NCBI GenBank assembly: GCA_009746045.1
Contig: RPFO01000017.1
Coordinates: 885,001 to 949,000 of the forward strand
Origin: Mesostigma viride
Taxonomy: Eukaryota > Streptophyta > Mesostigmatophyceae > Mesostigmatales > Mesostigmataceae
Length of the DNA: 64,000 nt
Direction: 5' to 3'
Under the pieces are notes generated by a model. That model worked only from the letters and a program-made list of their open reading frames with translations. It was not told the DNA's origin and ran no database searches. Made by a program: the position numbers and the translations under genes. Each line of letters begins with the position of its first letter. Position 1 is the stretch's first letter. Shown in pieces: positions 31,601 to 44,243 of the stretch.

Positions 31601-34600
31601 GCACACGCAACCAAGCCCACCACATCACCACCACGATGCACACAGCAACATGTTGTGAGAACATGTCGCCGTGCATCCAGCCACGAGACAGACGCCATGT
31701 GAGCAGGCGGTCCTTTGATACGGCAGTAGTATCCCAGGCAATGGCATGTAGCATCCCAGGCGATGGCATGGAGAGTTTTGGCAAACAGCGGCCCCGCATG
31801 CGCTGAGCATAAAGAATATTACCTCATGTAGCATTACGCATATACATAACCTGGACAGAGCTGGCAAGACAGGCCAACCGCGTCTTTCAACATAATAGAA
31901 TCTGGATAAGCTCAAGCAATGTCTGTAAAGATGTGAACCACACTGAGCCACCAATAGCACGTTCAGGCTTTTCATCACGACAAACAATAGTACAGGCCCC
32001 CCCATGATTAATGGCCCTGTCAACCTTGTCTGTACTAGATTTTTTTTAAAAAAAGTAATTATATAAATATAGTAAAATGTGGAAAATTGCAAACAATGGC
32101 ACCTGGGGAGCATGAGGATGTGCCCACCTTGAAACGTGGGTTCTGGTCGCCCATCGCAGCCGCTGCCTTTGCGTAGTCGGATATGGGCCGCTTCTGGCCA
32201 GCCGCTGAGACCGGCCGCTTGCTCTTGCTGCGGTGATTGAGTTGCCGGTGCGACCACACCGCAAAGGTTCATACCGCAATGGGGAACAACACCTGGATTG
32301 TCAGAAATTGGAGAAGCCCCCTTACTGGCCAGTACTAATCGAAGAGCCTCTTGTTAGTCACCAGGAGATGGTGGTGCGACGGTACAAGCCGTCACCATCG
32401 CCAAATATCAAGAGTAATAAGCTTCCACAGAGAGCAGAAAGTATGGATGGGCCCAGTGGTGGGCTATGGGAAAAAGAGGGAAAGGGCTAGAGGGAAAGGT
32501 CATGGCCACATATTGTGGCTGACGTACTTGACCGTTGGGAAAATGGCACATGGTGCTCTCGCTGCAGGGCAGACCGCCAGAGGAAACACACACATGGCGT
32601 CCATGACAGCGGCGTAATGGCTATCAGAGCACGCCCACTCACAGGTTGTTCCCCGCCTGCGACAGCCGTTCCAGCACCCACGTCTCCCGCTCCTCCTCCC
32701 AGTGCGCGCGCCGCATGATCTTTTGGACCTGGTGGCATAAGACAGATGAACGGAAAAAATGCACACACGTATACAGCTATGAAAGGCAAGCATCTGTTGG
32801 ATGCCGCCCGCTATGCAAACAGGACGGAAGTAAGCCTTGCCCTGCCGATGTTTTGGGTCATTTCTTCACCACCACCGCTAAACTTTTGGGATCGCTCACC
32901 GGCAGATGGATAAGGTACCTCAGCAGAGCGCCACATTGCCTTGGACTGACATAAGACAGGGTTACAACGCATGGATCAGCAATGCCACTACCACTTGCGT
33001 CTCCGCGGTATGCCGAGTGGTAGCTATTCTGCCTGGTGGCCGCACTTGGCCACTCTTAACTCGCATTGGATAGTAACACATGTGAGAACGAAACCTAAAT
33101 CACTAGCTTCTGGCCCTGCCCTTACACTCTACAAAACGCAACCTCTCTAGCCATGGTTCCACTGCGTGCTGGCCGCACCTCCTCAGGCGGGATGAAGTTC
33201 TCGATGATGATGTTCTTTAGCTTGATCTGCTGCGTGAGTGTGCGGATGCTGTCCAGCATGTCTTCGCGCTCGCGCTGGAACTCCTCGCTCATGTCCGTGA
33301 GCTCCTGCTTCAGCATCTGGTACTTGGTGAAGAGCTGCAAGGGGAAGAGAGGGGCATTTTCAGAGAGGGGGGAACGGGCCGAGAGGGCGGGTGGGTGCGT
33401 TGACAGGGGTGGATGGTGAGGTGAACCACCCGTGAGGGTGAAGGTGAGGGGGATTTATCCGGAGTGGTGGTGGTGGGTGGGTGGGTGGGGGGATGGGTGG
33501 GTGGGTGGGTAGGGGTGGGGGGAGTGGTGGTGGGTGGGTGGGTGGGGGGTGGGTGGGTGGGGTGGGGGGGGAGGGGAATGGAGAACAAACGGGGGGGAGG
33601 TCAGTCAAAATGACTCATAATTCTGATCAAAGGTTATTATTCAATGTGTTCGGTTTGACGGCCAAGGAGAAGAAAGCATATCATGCTACCTGCACCACAA
33701 CAGCTACGCCAACTTATATCATGGCATGATCAGTCTCCTTCCCTCGTATGCGGCCTCCAACCCTGGCAATGGCGCAAAGCGCTTCACAAGTTACAACAAG
33801 AGGCAATAGATGAGGAGGAAAAGCGCAGTAATCAAGGTAATCAAGGTAAAGACAACAATTATTAGCGTCATTATCTCAGACAGATATTGGCACAGGAAGA
33901 AACGCCAGCATTGGCTCCAAGGATCACCATTCTGGGATCGCTAATTTGTGGATATTGACCCAGAAGGTGGGAGGTACTTGGCGGGGCCAGGCGCGTAATA
34001 CGGCAAGAAGGCGACATATATTTGCCTCTTGTGAGTGAACCGCGTTGTTAACAGATATGTCTGGCTATGGCACCCCCCGGTGATTGCATGCCACGCTGGC
34101 GCTGCACCCTCTTATGCTGCTCGAGCTTCCATGTGTTCCCCTTACCTTCTTGAGCTTCTTGGTCTTCATCTCCACCTCGTCCTGGATGGACGAGTACTGG
34201 TCCTCGGCGATCAGCTGCATCTCCTGCAGCTCCGCAATGCGCCGCTGGTTCTCCTCATCCAGGCGCTGGCATCCGCAACAGGAGAAGGGGAAGGAGAAGG
34301 AGAAGGGGACGGGGAGAGGAAGAGGGGGTGCGGGTGGGGTGGAGGGGTAAGGCACACACAGCATGTGCGGGATGGGAATGGGGTTAGCTTTTCTTCAGCA
34401 CAAGCATCAGCCGACAAAAAGTGGCTACTTTGAGGCTGACACGGGTTCTTGTCTCCAGGAGTGGACAATGGAGCAATGGCCTGCTCTAAAGGGCACGAGG
34501 CAGGCAACCGTGTTTGATACGCTGAGGTGGGTTTGAAGAAAGGTGTTAGGTTGCAGCCATGCAGCCAGCCACAATACTCGTTTCAAGGTATTGTCCAACA

Positions 34601-37600
34601 AAACACCTGTACCAGGCAAGGCAGTTCCTGTTGTGAGCATGATCACCGTCTGCCACATCACATATACGGCCCTGCCGACCCGCTGCACAGAAGGGGCAGT
34701 CCCCTGGCTACCCGTTATGGTCGGAGTACTAATGGTCGGAGTACTCGGGTCACAGGCTGCCAATGACAGCTAGGCATGATATTGTTCTATCATACCATTG
34801 GGAAGAGCCATCATGCGCCATTAGCAACAAGTTTTATTTGCTTATGACAGTGAACTAGCCACGTAATATCGACGATAGGTGCATCACGTAGTATGCCAGC
34901 GGTAATATCAGGAGTATGATATCGGCAGTATAATGTCAGTGGAGACTAGTGCATACGCCTGAAGTTACTTACTACACATACATCCTCCATTACCATTATG
35001 TGCAAGGTTGCATCACAAGCATACGCAGGGTTGCATGAATGAGGGTTCCGTGTTTACCCAGAATGCCACCACCCACAAGGCTGGATCCACGTCCTCACCT
35101 TCTGCTCAGCCAGCATGGCCTCCTTCTTCTTTAGCTCCGCCTTCTGCTTCTTCATGGCGGCCGTCAGCTCCTCGTTGCCGTGGATCAGCTTGCCCTCCAT
35201 CGCCTGGCGGGGTGGACAGAACCATGGCCAGTTGCACATAGAGGGGGGTTGAGTGGCAGAAAGGCCCAGGAGGGCCCAAGTCACCCATAGGCGGTAGCCT
35301 GCAAATGCAGACACTTTTTTCCTGACGCTTTGTCTAATGTCTTCATATCCTATCAAATGTACCACCCCACCCGCAGTCACATGGTAGCTATGGACAGGCT
35401 GACTAGCTTACTCGCATTGACATCCAAGACTCTCTGCCTCCCCATCTCCGTGCTCCATGTCTACACAGCACCTTCCTGCATTTGTTTCGAGGCACAGTAA
35501 CATATCTACCCCATGTGCATGATAAGATGGGTAGCTGCAGCTCACCCGATAGCAAACCTTTCCCTGTGGACACAAGACAGGCTTATCTTCACGCTAGCAT
35601 TCATTACTGGCATGCGCACCCACAGCTGTGTTCCGTATAAGCAAGCCCCAAGCATTGTGGATATGCTTTGTGCATGGTTGAGAATGGCATTCACAGCGAA
35701 ACTCCAGACCCCAACCCTACTCACCATGCCATGTTCATCTTTCCTTTCTTTGTCAAGTTTCCCACCATTCTACAGAAACATGGTAAGCATTTGCTAGCTA
35801 CAGTGCACATCTCGCCAAGCCGACAGTGAAACCACATGGGAATGATCGCATGTGCTAGTCCGACGGCAAGCAGGGCCCACTATGGCTCCACTTCTGCTTG
35901 CCTTGTGCTCCATCCATTTCTACCAACATGCACAGCGAAATCTTGCCCAGTGGCCAACGCACCGCCAGTTTCTTTGCCATTTGTTCCCGCTCCTTCTTTT
36001 CCGCCTCTAACTCCTGCAAAGAGGGAGTACCGCAGGGCAGGCCGACAGAAAAAAATCAAGATATGAATGAGATGTTGAACAGGATACATGGAAAACATAA
36101 AACAGAAGAAGTGATCTGGACGGAACGACTGCCACGGGGAGAAGATTCAGACCGTGTCAACATCACAACCAGCCGTGGGGGATGCAGGGAACAAGAGCAG
36201 ACAAGCATAGGTAAGATAGGGTGATGGCACTGCACGCAGCAGCAGAGAAGGTCAGCCTTAGGACAATCGAAAGCCGCGCCTGCACAAAGATAGTGCGTGC
36301 ACATCTCCTGGTTGGCATCATCCGGGCTGGTTTCCCCTGGCTGCATCGTGCTTGCCCTGAATACCCACCTCCAGCTTCTGCTGCATCTCCTTGGCCTGGC
36401 GGTCCATCTCCTCGGCGATCCGCTTCTTCTCCTGCGCACAGCACAGAGAGGGGGCGCAGACACGAGCACCACGGCAAGAAGACAGAAAAGTACCAACGCA
36501 TAGTGTTAGCTGTCTGGGGAGGAAAACATTAATCCCAACTACCAAGTGATTGTACGGGGGAAACACTTGCGAACATACAGAGCCAGCATGTGGCATGAGA
36601 AGAGATTGCTGTGATTTGATGAAAAAAATGGAACCTCCATTCAGTAAAGGGACGAGCAAATGTCGGATGCTGCCTTCGGCGAGCATGTGAAAATGACTCA
36701 AGCTATACATCATGAGCAGCAAAGTCGGTGGCGCATGCGAGCATCCCGCAGCAGCCATCGCCTCCTCCCCCCAGCTCACCTCCTCGGTGCGCTCCTTCTC
36801 GGCAAGCACATTCTGCAGCTCCTCCATCGAGCGCGCCTCGATGTCCGCCTTCACCTTGGCCATGGCTTCCTGTGGCGATGCAGCAGGGGGCACGAGGTTG
36901 CAAAATGTATGCAGATGGGAATAGAAAGAGTGCTTCACTTTGAGACATCAGTAATGTCCACAAATGTGTACACTGCCCAGAGAAATATAAGGATAAAACT
37001 TTGTAACATGTGTCCCATGACCCGTAACAGTGATTCATTATCCTCCCATGCGTGGTTCTGAGCAAACAATACGAAAGTCAGGTCAGCACAACCGGTCAGC
37101 CATCTGCTGAGCCATGGCAGGGACACGATGTACAGGCCGAGAAGCGGGACTGGGAGGCAGCACAGGTCGGATACGAACCGGCAAATGGAGGCTGCCAACA
37201 GTCCGTAAGTCATCCACTAATCAGACACGCAGGGGCGTTACTGCGCAACCACGGCACTGCTCACCTCGCTCATGGGCGAGCCCGCCACATTATCCATGAG
37301 CTCGCGCCGCATCTGAAGTTCAGCAAGAAAGGCAGGCAACGGCAGGCCATGGCATGGATCGTGAGAAAGGTACCAACGGTTCAAGGTCACCATAAGGACA
37401 GGCAGACAGACTGGCAAAGCAACTGTGAGAGTAATATCAGCACCATGAAGCAACATATTTAAACTAGGGATTCAAGAGATAAATATTACTTTGTAATTGG
37501 ATTAGCCACCATGGAGCCCAGAGTAAGCATTGACAGTGAAGACAAGAAAGACACATCGGGCAGTAACCAGTGCTGGAAACTACCACAGACTGCAGCGCAG

Positions 37601-40600
37601 AGCGAAATATGCGGCACCAATGCAGGCCATCGGTCAACTCAACATGCATGGTAAAAAAACACTAGTCTATCCCTTTGCTTGGAGCACGCTGACCTCCTCT
37701 TACCCGCTGTGAAGGCACCCTATGTGGCCACCAGCGCACCCCCCACTGCCCACCTGTTCCTTGATGGCCGCCAGGCGCTCATCATTGAGCTCGTCCCCAC
37801 CACCGCTCACGCCCGTATTGATGGACAGGCCCATGCCCATCCCACCGCCCTTGCCCTCCAGCGCGGCTTTGAGCCTGGCACACACATAGCCACATGTTAC
37901 ACCAAGATGTCCTCACATCACAATATTGTTAACAGCATGCCAGATAGCCAAGCCAAAAGGTAACATGTCATGTCCACCAAGGAAACGTGACGCTGCGCCA
38001 CCGTGTCATAATCGATTGGTCTAGGCAGTAAGAGAGGACTGCGTCCGGCAAATAGGATACCAATAGCATCAAACAAAAACAGAAGTATGGGACATTTTGA
38101 AACAGGCACATAGAGGGCCCCTTATTTCTCAGAGCAGCAAAATGTTTGGGCAGTCGAACGCAGCAGGTAAGCGGCAAGCTAGCATGCTGCATGAACCCGG
38201 TGCGAATGCCTCACATCTATAAGCACGGCTACCCGACATCTCTTGCCCAGCATGCTACCACGTACCGTGCGATTTCCTCCTGGAACTCGCGCAGCATGGC
38301 ATCCTTGGGGTCCTCGTTGATGCGTGGTTTGTTCTTGATGTTCTTCGCACGGTTGGCGTAGCTGGGCGCCACATCGCAAGCGGGCAGATAATCAAGAAGG
38401 ACGCGGGCATTTACAAAAACCATGTCAATGGCAAATCAACCACGCGTACCGCTTTAGATATGCGTAGTGATGCATGCAACAAGGGAGAAACGAAGGCAGA
38501 TTCCAACAGTGACAAAGTGCTTTTGGGGCAAGATTGCCGCAGGTAGATAATAACATGTGTTCGCCCCTGCAAACAACCCGTTGCATGTTCTAGGAAGTGC
38601 AGCCCTGTTGCAGAAAACACCAACTGCAGCAGAGCTCATGCAGCCAGCATAAAGCAGAGTATGTTCCTGAACAGACCAGTTCTCAAAGCCACGGCAGCAC
38701 CAGAACGAAAGTTATCCTTGCATGCGGCATATTTACAAAAAAGTCACACAGAAGGTTGTCTGCGTACCATCAGATGCACATAAGCGACCACATCCCCTGC
38801 CAACCGCATCCATTACACATACCGCAGTGTGCTCATTGTCTCATCGTAGTTGTAGTCCGCAGGGCCGACGTTGGCCACCATGACTGTCTTGGTGTTGCCT
38901 CCCAGGGAGTCCTGCAGCAGACGCGTCAGCTTGGAGTCTCGATAGGGGATGTGGCCGCTCTTGCCTGCGTACGGTCACCATGTTTCATGAGTTATTGCAC
39001 TGCATGGACCCCGTCAGACCACAACCGTGCGAGATGGGATGTGCTCCACACACATAACCCGGGGAGACATGGAATACTGCACATGCAGAAAAATGTACGC
39101 GCCAAATACCTGACATGCTGGACAAACATTGCACCAGGCAACAGTAGATTGCTTCGATGCTTTACGTTGTAGTTGCTGACAGCAGACATGCAACGTTGCC
39201 GTACTCAGAATAGCGTGAAGGATCAATAACAACGCTAGAACAAACCATCGGGGATGTAGACTGGTACCTATCGCATGATTATCTCTCAAGTTCAAACACC
39301 AACACTTCTGGCATACATGTCAACGTAAGTAACTCTTATTTGAACGACCCAGATAAGAAGAAATATGAGGAGCTCATAAACATGCAATTCATGGAAAGAA
39401 CCTTGGGATTGCATGCAACCGTGTACCTGCACAGAGCTCAGGATATGGCATTAGTGCTGTCAGCTGTCCACGCACCGTCAACCAGTGCAGAGATAACGTT
39501 GCCGAGCGCCGACAGCGACAGGTTGATCTTAGTGGCCTCCTTGAGCCGGTCGCCCTGCGCAACGGCCCCAAAGCAAGCATCCAGACCAGCACACCATGGT
39601 GTACCAAGCATGCCAGCCATCAGCATCAACTCAGGCCGTGCACCCTGAAGCCCAAGAGCAAATACCCTAGATAGCTGATGTACAAATTAACAATCAAGGG
39701 GCGATGACAAAAGTGCTGCCATACATTAAAGCTGGAATTTTAGGCGTTACCTGACAAGAAACAGAGAACGTAATACTTACCATATGCACAGCAGCAAGCC
39801 TGCTCCTGCTCAGGAAACTGCAACCATGACATGACACCTGGCCACGACTCTGTACAGTCATTCCCGCCTAAGTTGGGTTGGCTTAAGTTGTGTTCCCACT
39901 TAAGTTGGGTCGAATAGGACTTAGGCATTCTAAGTTCAAAGTAGTTCATAGTAGTATATTTTGTATCTTTAGTTCAAATTAGTACAATTTAGTAGAGCCA
40001 TTCACGCCTTAAGTTAGGTTCACGCCTTAAGGTTGGGTTGACCCCTCGAAAACCGCTTACCCAACTTAAGGCGTGAATGACAGTAGCACGTAATGTGTGC
40101 TTTTGATGCATGCTCACGACCGGGTGTACTCACCGTGGCTCCTGTCTTGGACTGCCGCTCGCTACCCGCTAGATCGACCAGGTTGAGCTTGCCCACACGG
40201 ATGTGCCCGCCATCATCGCCAGCAATCTTCTCACTCGTCTGGCAGGCGCAGCGATCGCCATGGGCATGGTGGGGAGAATGCAACAAGCAGTGGGAGCAGA
40301 AGAAAAAATAGGTATTAAAGCAACACCAGTGCATGTCAAAGCACAGAGACCGCGAAAGGCCCCTGCAGATAGTTCCACTGACTTCAGGCTACCTCAGATG
40401 ATGGTATGATGGTGCGATGCACATGACCGGTTGCCATTCGGCACCTGCATGCAAGGGAAGACAACTAAGACTGGAAAACAATAAGACATGCTGCTAGTCG
40501 CTATGATGCAGGCAGCCCAGTGACTACAAATTGATACGCTCACTCTTTTTTATCCTTATCAGATGGGCACTGCGTGATAGCCCAGTGACTACAAAGTGAT

Positions 40601-43600
40601 ACGCTCACTCTTTTCTATCCTTATCAGATGGGCACTGCCTGATGCCATGTGGGTATGACAATTAATCTAGGGTTGGATCATAGAGAGCCTATAAAACTGT
40701 GTGAATGCTCGGTCGACCCACGCCACGCACCTCGATGGTAATCGTGAAGATGGAGTGACTGCGCGATGAGTCTTGGTTCATGAGGGTGGCACCCACGGTG
40801 CGGTTCTTCTTTCCGACCTGTCAACCCATGGACAAGAAGGGCGCGCATAATGCACAAGAGTTTGAGAAGATAGGTAACGCAAAACGGTGAGAGGAATCGC
40901 CCACCCATGGTAGCAACCATGGTTACCACGGCTGCAAGCTTGAATGCTATTCTAAACCATCCCCAGATATTTCGGCCACAATATTTTCTACTGTACCATG
41001 ACGTCCATGGCTCGGTCGCACCTATTATTTGATAGCAACGACAGCCTTATTGCCTCAGGCCCATCCTGGTCCAGATTGACCCATCATTGTTGAGCAGCAA
41101 GGTAGGCATGAGTGCACATGTGTGGCAAGATCCAGACAAATGGTAGCGCCTGCAGTACCAGCAGCCATCAGCTACGACACAGGTCTGGTAAACCAGACCT
41201 GCTACCATGTGGAAACTGAAAGAGCAGCAGTTGCCTCTTGGTTGCCTCGCCATTATAGAGCATCCTAACAAGTCATGAGACTATATGCTGCCTGCGCCCC
41301 GCGTGTGGAATATTGAACAAGCCAGCATGATTGTAAATTGATAGCAAAAAACCATAGGGCATGAAGGCGTGCCAGATGCTACAGATGAACATGCCGCAGA
41401 GGCGAAAGACCAGGTGTGGGCACTTACAGCGAGACTTCGATTTCTGCCACCTCCTCACCTGCAGCACGTTGTTGATCTCCTTGGCGCCCTTGACGACGAA
41501 CGATGTCAGGTCCCGAACGTACACGCCTGTGTCCACGTTCTCCTTGAGCTCCATGGACTTTTGGGAGTTCTGTTTGGTTAAGCAAGGAATGCACAGATCA
41601 GGGGAAAACGGGTTGTGAGTCATCAGATTGACCTGAATAACACGAGCAGGAAGGAAATGGCTCGATAAAACATCGTTCACCGCCAGTACAGAGACGTTAT
41701 GCCCATAGTTGTACTACAGTGTGTAAGCATTTACTACAAAGAAGTTCATCGCATGCTAAGACCGTCTTCAATGCGTGCCAAGGACTATCCCTGCATACCC
41801 CTGCAGGAACACAGTGGGCTCTACAATGAACAGTCCAAAAGTCATCATGATATCCGAAATGTACATTTGTGGTACTACCCTCTGTCACAGAGCCAGCCGC
41901 TAATGTAATAATTCTAGTAATGAGGCTCTGTCTGTCAGGGCTGGTCAACTTCTCAGCTCACAACGACCTCGCCATAGGTTGCAAGATTGCAGCATAAGAG
42001 CTTTCCGCCACTTGCCAACATGCAGGGTACAACAGCAACTGCCCCCTATCGGCCTACTACTGGGGTAGTACGCTTAGGTGCACATGCACATTTCAGTAAC
42101 AATGTGCACACACCTTGCCAAGCAGGTCCCGAATTTCTTCATTGTAGATTTCCAGGAAGGACGCCCGCACGAGGAATTCCTGCACAAAGTTAGACACACG
42201 GGGCATACGCGAATCCCCAGGCGCCCCATTGCCATTATTGTATCGATCAGAAACCTGTAGTGGCCCGGACACCAGAATAATTTCCTTGCTTGCGGCAAAC
42301 TATCTCCAGCGACAGGCACCGCTGCGAGCACAATTGAAGAAGCATAAACAACCACAAGACAAAGCCACACGGATGGTCACGCATGACCCTGTGAAAACCT
42401 GAATCCTCCATGCTGTCTTTTCCTGTCCCCACCTTGTCCTCACTCATGTCGATCTCGTCGAAGATGTGCACGAACGCGTTTGGGATGATACCACGCAGCT
42501 CGGGCGGCTCCTCCTTACCCTCCATCGTGTGTGTCTTCCCCGTGCCCGTCTGGCCATACGCAAAGATAGTGCCTGCACCAGACAATGGCACGTCACCAAC
42601 GTCCGGATGCATCCCCCGAGCATTGGCCAGGTGTAGGTCACTATGCAGGGAGAGCGCACCACATTTGGTATACCAAGACAGCCGATAGCTAACACACTGA
42701 GATGCCCAGGTTGCCATGGAGATGACACCTGGGAGCTGACACCTTTTATTGGACCCTGATCCTGTTATGCCTATCCCCAGACTATCACCGGGGCCTAAAT
42801 TACGACCGACCAGGATAGGGAGCGATCCACAACAGGCTCGCTCGTGGTATCCGATCACAAGCATGCCATGGTGACAAGAACAGCACTCATACCCAAGAAG
42901 CTGCCTGCCCAAGAAGCTGCCAGCTCAAGCACACTTTCTGGATCAATGCATTTTCAGCCATTCCAATGATTTAAGCAATTATGGGCACGGAGGGAGGCCG
43001 CCCTGACATACCACATGGACTATAACCTAGTCAACAGGCTCAACATATGCCGCAAAACGACGGCTATACATACCATTGTAGCCTTCGATTGAACTGAGCA
43101 CAATCGGTTTGGCCGTGTGGTCATAAACAGTCTTCTGCTCCGACCTGCACGACCAAGGAGGGACAAACACGACGGCAGGCAAAGCGATGGTTAGCTGCAT
43201 ATGCGCTCAATCACAAAGTCTTGTCATGTTCAGGTAATGTTCTCACTGCAGATGTGCATACGTGCGCTCAGCGGATATAATACTTGTAGAGTTCCAGGAA
43301 ACTCAGATGCCAACTTGACGGGGGTATTTCACATCAAACACTGTTCTAAGCAACAGCCCAGCACCTCTCTGATGGAGGCTCAGAGATTTCCGGCGAATGC
43401 ACGACCAGGACGAGTTCATCTTCATCCGTTTGTCATGCTGCTGAGAAAAAGCTTACTCATAGCATGATGTCATTGTACCATCATAACAAGGAGTGGTGAC
43501 TATGCTATATGCTTACTCCCAATTGAAGACCGAATCGAACGTGAAGTTCTTGGGCGGCTCCTGAAGATCGGCCTTGGGGTTCTTGATGGTAATCTGTCCA

Positions 43601-44243
43601 ATTTTCTCGTCCATGTCAACGATTCTGGGACAATATACAGTGTCAACACAATGAACCACAAGCGGCATGGGTCAAATTACGTGGGAAAGAAATGACAAAC
43701 TTTCATCAATGAGGACAAAATCTTTTGGAACCGGTATTCACTACATAATTGGACGTAATCCGACTGAAATGTAACGCCGAAAGTCCATCACCCTACCGAC
43801 GCGAAAAGGTGTGTGAATAATCGAAGGTAAGAATTATAGTAACATAAACTAGCATTCGCTATTCTGAGCCAGCAACGAGGATGACTCCGAAGGGCGCTTC
43901 AAGTAAACCGTAGTACCGGGCTGAGATAGAACGAAAATCACCCCACAATCCTTGTTATCACAACACGCGTTAACCATCAGCACGAGAACAAGAAGTACTA
44001 ACAAAAAGGTAGTCAAGTCAATAAGATCGCGCTGGGCAAACCGAACCCTGGCCTGGTGGTATCAACGTATTGTACACTGAGCTACGATATTTGTATCATT
44101 TTGAAAGGCAATCTCTAAGGGTCAAGATCTAGCAATTACCTTTGACGGCCATCTGCGATTTCCTTCGACGATAAGGGCCTACAACGAACCACGACCTTCA
44201 CGCACTCCGCACTGGGAGCGCTTGGCTGTAGCGGGACGGACAT
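28628..44243 (-). CDS. Kinesin-II motor subunit (FLA10/KIF3A type)
   Basis: Plus-end motor of heterotrimeric kinesin-II, which drives anterograde intraflagellar transport. 26 minus-strand exons: 44140-44243, 43517-43624, 43074-43144, 42433-42572, 42114-42179, 41459-41569, 40731-40817, 40134-40238, 39476-39554, 38823-38964, 38266-38361, 37754-37874, 37265-37312, 36780-36869, 36369-36431, 35963-36013, 35725-35769, 35099-35203, 34146-34265, 33179-33334, 32643-32728, 32128-32227, 31511-31597, 30473-30525, 29621 (or 29654)-29825 and 28628-28729. The phases fit, giving ~846 (or 835) aa. The start gives [11 protein letters not shown]. The P-loop GQTGTGKT is at ~101-108, switch [10 protein letters not shown] at ~214, switch II DLAGSE at ~251, then [17 protein letters not shown] charged coiled coil follows, then FIPPEEVQKIM...LSQAGNN and a basic Ser/Pro tail like KIF3A. 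Least certain are the 45-bp microexon 35725-35769 and the donor of the penultimate exon. Confidence 0.93.
30646..30792. repeat. Foldback element 1 (70-bp arms, 7-bp loop)
   Basis: A 147-bp near-perfect hairpin in a kinesin intron (30526-31510). Arms of 70 bp start AGTTAGGTTAAGACTGTGCG and end with its reverse complement. Only two adjacent mismatches separate the arms. It is compatible with a foldback-type MITE. No coding content. Confidence 0.95.
30787..30983. repeat. Foldback element 2 (degenerate), between elements 1 and 3
   Basis: The segment between the two related hairpins is itself an imperfect inverted repeat: CCTAACTAAAACC...CTTGGGGCG at the left matches the reverse complement of the right end (CCTAACTAAGACC...CTTGGGGGCG). 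The centre has GATATAAATATGAATT facing GATATGAATATAAATTC around GCGC. It overlaps the ends of its neighbours at the CCTAACT/AGTTAGG junctions. Confidence 0.7.
30976..31128. repeat. Foldback element 3, diverged relative of element 1
   Basis: Starts AGTTAGGTAC and ends TTAACCTAACT. It contains GGTTCTAAGGTTCCGCACAA, TATTACCAGCG and AAGCCGAGTGGCAAAAGGTTT, all shared with element 1. One arm has a ~25-bp replaced segment, so the hairpin is imperfect. Confidence 0.85.
33440..33600. repeat. G-rich GGGTGGGT minisatellite in a kinesin intron
   Basis: Irregular repeats of GGGTGGGT/GGTGGGGG on the plus strand, that is C-rich on the transcribed sense (minus) strand. Many runs of three or more G lie within short distances, so the plus strand could form G-quadruplexes. 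It lies in the intron between exons 34146-34265 and 33179-33334. Confidence 0.9.
39859..40079. mobile_element. MITE with terminal inverted repeats and 5-bp TSD
   Basis: A 221-bp non-coding element in the kinesin intron 39555-40133. The ends are CATTCCCGCCTAAGTTGGGT and the reverse complement of CATTCACGCCTTAAGTTGGG, that is ~20-bp terminal inverted repeats. It is flanked by ACAGT at 39854-39858 and 40080-40084. Internal copies of the CACGCCTTAAG unit lie near 40004-40030. A diverged relative lies at 17085-17335. The responsible transposase family cannot be named from this. Confidence 0.88.
40514..40643. repeat. 65-bp tandem duplication in a kinesin intron
   Basis: Two consecutive 65-bp units starting AGCCCAGTGACTACAAA, at 40514-40578 and 40579-40643, differing at only about three positions. 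A recent local duplication with no coding content. Confidence 0.93.
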
